DNA from: Alectoria sarmentosa
Taxonomy: Eukaryota; Ascomycota; Lecanoromycetes; Lecanorales; Parmeliaceae
Direction of reading: 5' to 3'
Length of the DNA: 64,000 nucleotides
NCBI GenBank assembly: GCA_009733775.1
Contig: WOGZ01000074.1
Coordinates: forward strand, 1 to 64,000
Part shown: positions 63,421-64,000 of the stretch, piece by piece
Layout: every line of letters begins with the position of its first letter
Position numbering within the stretch: position 1 is the first letter of the stretch
Translations under genes and position numbers: made by a program
The notes under the pieces: model-generated
The model's database searches: none
The model's input: the letters and a program-made list of their open reading frames with translations, nothing else
Told to the model about the DNA's origin: nothing

Positions 63421-64000
63421 TTGATATTTAATCAATCTTATTTCAACGCATTAAAATGCGATTATTCGAATTTTTTAATATTTTAAAAACACGATGCATT
63501 ACGAACTCGTATATAAAGATTCTTTAAAGAATTTATTCGATTACATTAATTTTAATTGAATTAAAAACTCAATTCGAAGGTTTATTTTCGATTATTTATT
63601 CAATTTAAATAATAACGTTATTAATTAATTAAATAAACGTCAAATCATTATAACATTATTCATTTATAAAATAAAATATATCGATTAAACGCAAATTATT
63701 AAAAAAATTATCTGATTAAAAAATTTTCTTAATCAATTTTTATGATTTAACGATTCAAATTTCAAGATTATCGTGATTTTTGAAAATAATTAAAACGCAA
63801 TCGCCTTCGCAAAGAACGCTTAATTTTATATTCATATTAAACACATTAACATCGTTTATCATTTTATGCGTGAAAAAGTTAATAATAATATTATAAATAT
63901 TCAATATGTTTTTATTAACAAATAAATAATTAATGACCTTATTAAAATTTTATGTTTCGACAAATTTGTTACCTTTCGCGATACTCTTAAAATGAAAACA

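Larger units (their letters stand above)
58107..64000 (+). mobile_element. Copia element B (family of A and C), runs off the right edge
   Basis: A 5' LTR (58107-58231) and intact primer site are followed by sequence collinear with A, about 17.85 kb offset, up to the RNase H region at the window end (63950 corresponds to about 46120 in A). Flanking bases before the LTR are CAAGT; the matching TSD would lie outside. The leader is the best preserved of the family, while the coding part carries as many stops as A. Confidence 0.9.
59215..64000 (+). pseudogene. gag-pol remnant of copia element B, 3' end outside the window
   Basis: Collinear with A. Gag starts near 59215; a knuckle-like segment ETCVFYKIVNRKFKHFF is at about 60246-60296; the protease site is NFDYIRYFF near 60730; integrase is 61190-61565; reverse transcriptase about 62870-63420; RNase H (KHINIVYHFM) near 63840. 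Relative to A it has lost one base around 61780, so integrase and reverse transcriptase now lie in different frames. A patch at 62254-62276 keeps C and G where A has only T. Confidence 0.8.

Noticed and set aside
1..64000. Mitochondrial or plasmid origin because of the extreme A+T content
   Set aside because: There are no mitochondrial genes, rRNAs or tRNAs, and the DNA is filled with nuclear LTR retrotransposons bearing TSDs and RIP-type changes.

Overview
The window looks like a gene-free, extremely A+T-rich block of a filamentous ascomycete (Pezizomycotina-type) genome. I find no host gene I can support, no rRNA, no intact tRNA and no CRISPR. Almost everything recognisable is retrotransposon: at least four Ty1/copia-type copies of two LTR families plus one related 5' end, two Ty3/gypsy-type elements, one LINE-type (non-LTR) reverse transcriptase relic, and one short solo LTR. 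All coding regions are broken by dense stop codons. Copy-to-copy comparison shows C-to-T and G-to-A changes in nearly every context except CpG, which is a repeat-induced-point-mutation (RIP)-like signature that spares CpG.

Layout. 1-441: 3' end of a copia-type element with 135-bp LTRs (family E), running in from the left. 521-7510: complete E element (+) with target-site duplication (TSD) TTAAA, inserted in the 5' part of a minus-strand copia-like element D (442-520 and 7511-9749). D in turn abuts a truncated minus-strand copia element C (9750-14036, with an extra LTR plus leader to 14601). 14602-14885 is a small GC-richer island. About 14890-19994 is a minus-strand LINE relic. 20000-31079 is an 11-kb minus-strand gypsy element F with 258/262-bp LTRs and an unusual stop-poor reading frame downstream of the integrase; the LINE probably resumes after it (31080 to about 31920). 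31920-36135 is unassigned A+T-rich DNA holding a nearly unmutated 135-bp solo LTR of family E (TSD CATCT) at 33786-33920. 36136-50953 is a minus-strand gypsy element G with 200-bp LTRs (TSD GTTRA), split by a complete copia element A (40259-47457, +, 125-bp LTRs, TSD ATAAA). 50954-58106 is unassigned. 58107-64000 is copia element B (+), the same family as A, running off the right edge.

The elements do not cooperate with one another. Each is a former self-replicating unit (Gag, protease, integrase, reverse transcriptase, RNase H), and nesting gives relative ages: C before D before E; LINE before F; G before A. The copia copies share a primer-binding site complementary to the anticodon arm of tRNA-Met (GGTTATGAGCCC), implying priming from a cleaved tRNA half as in Drosophila copia. 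Family and domain names come from motifs read by eye. No alignment or database search was run.
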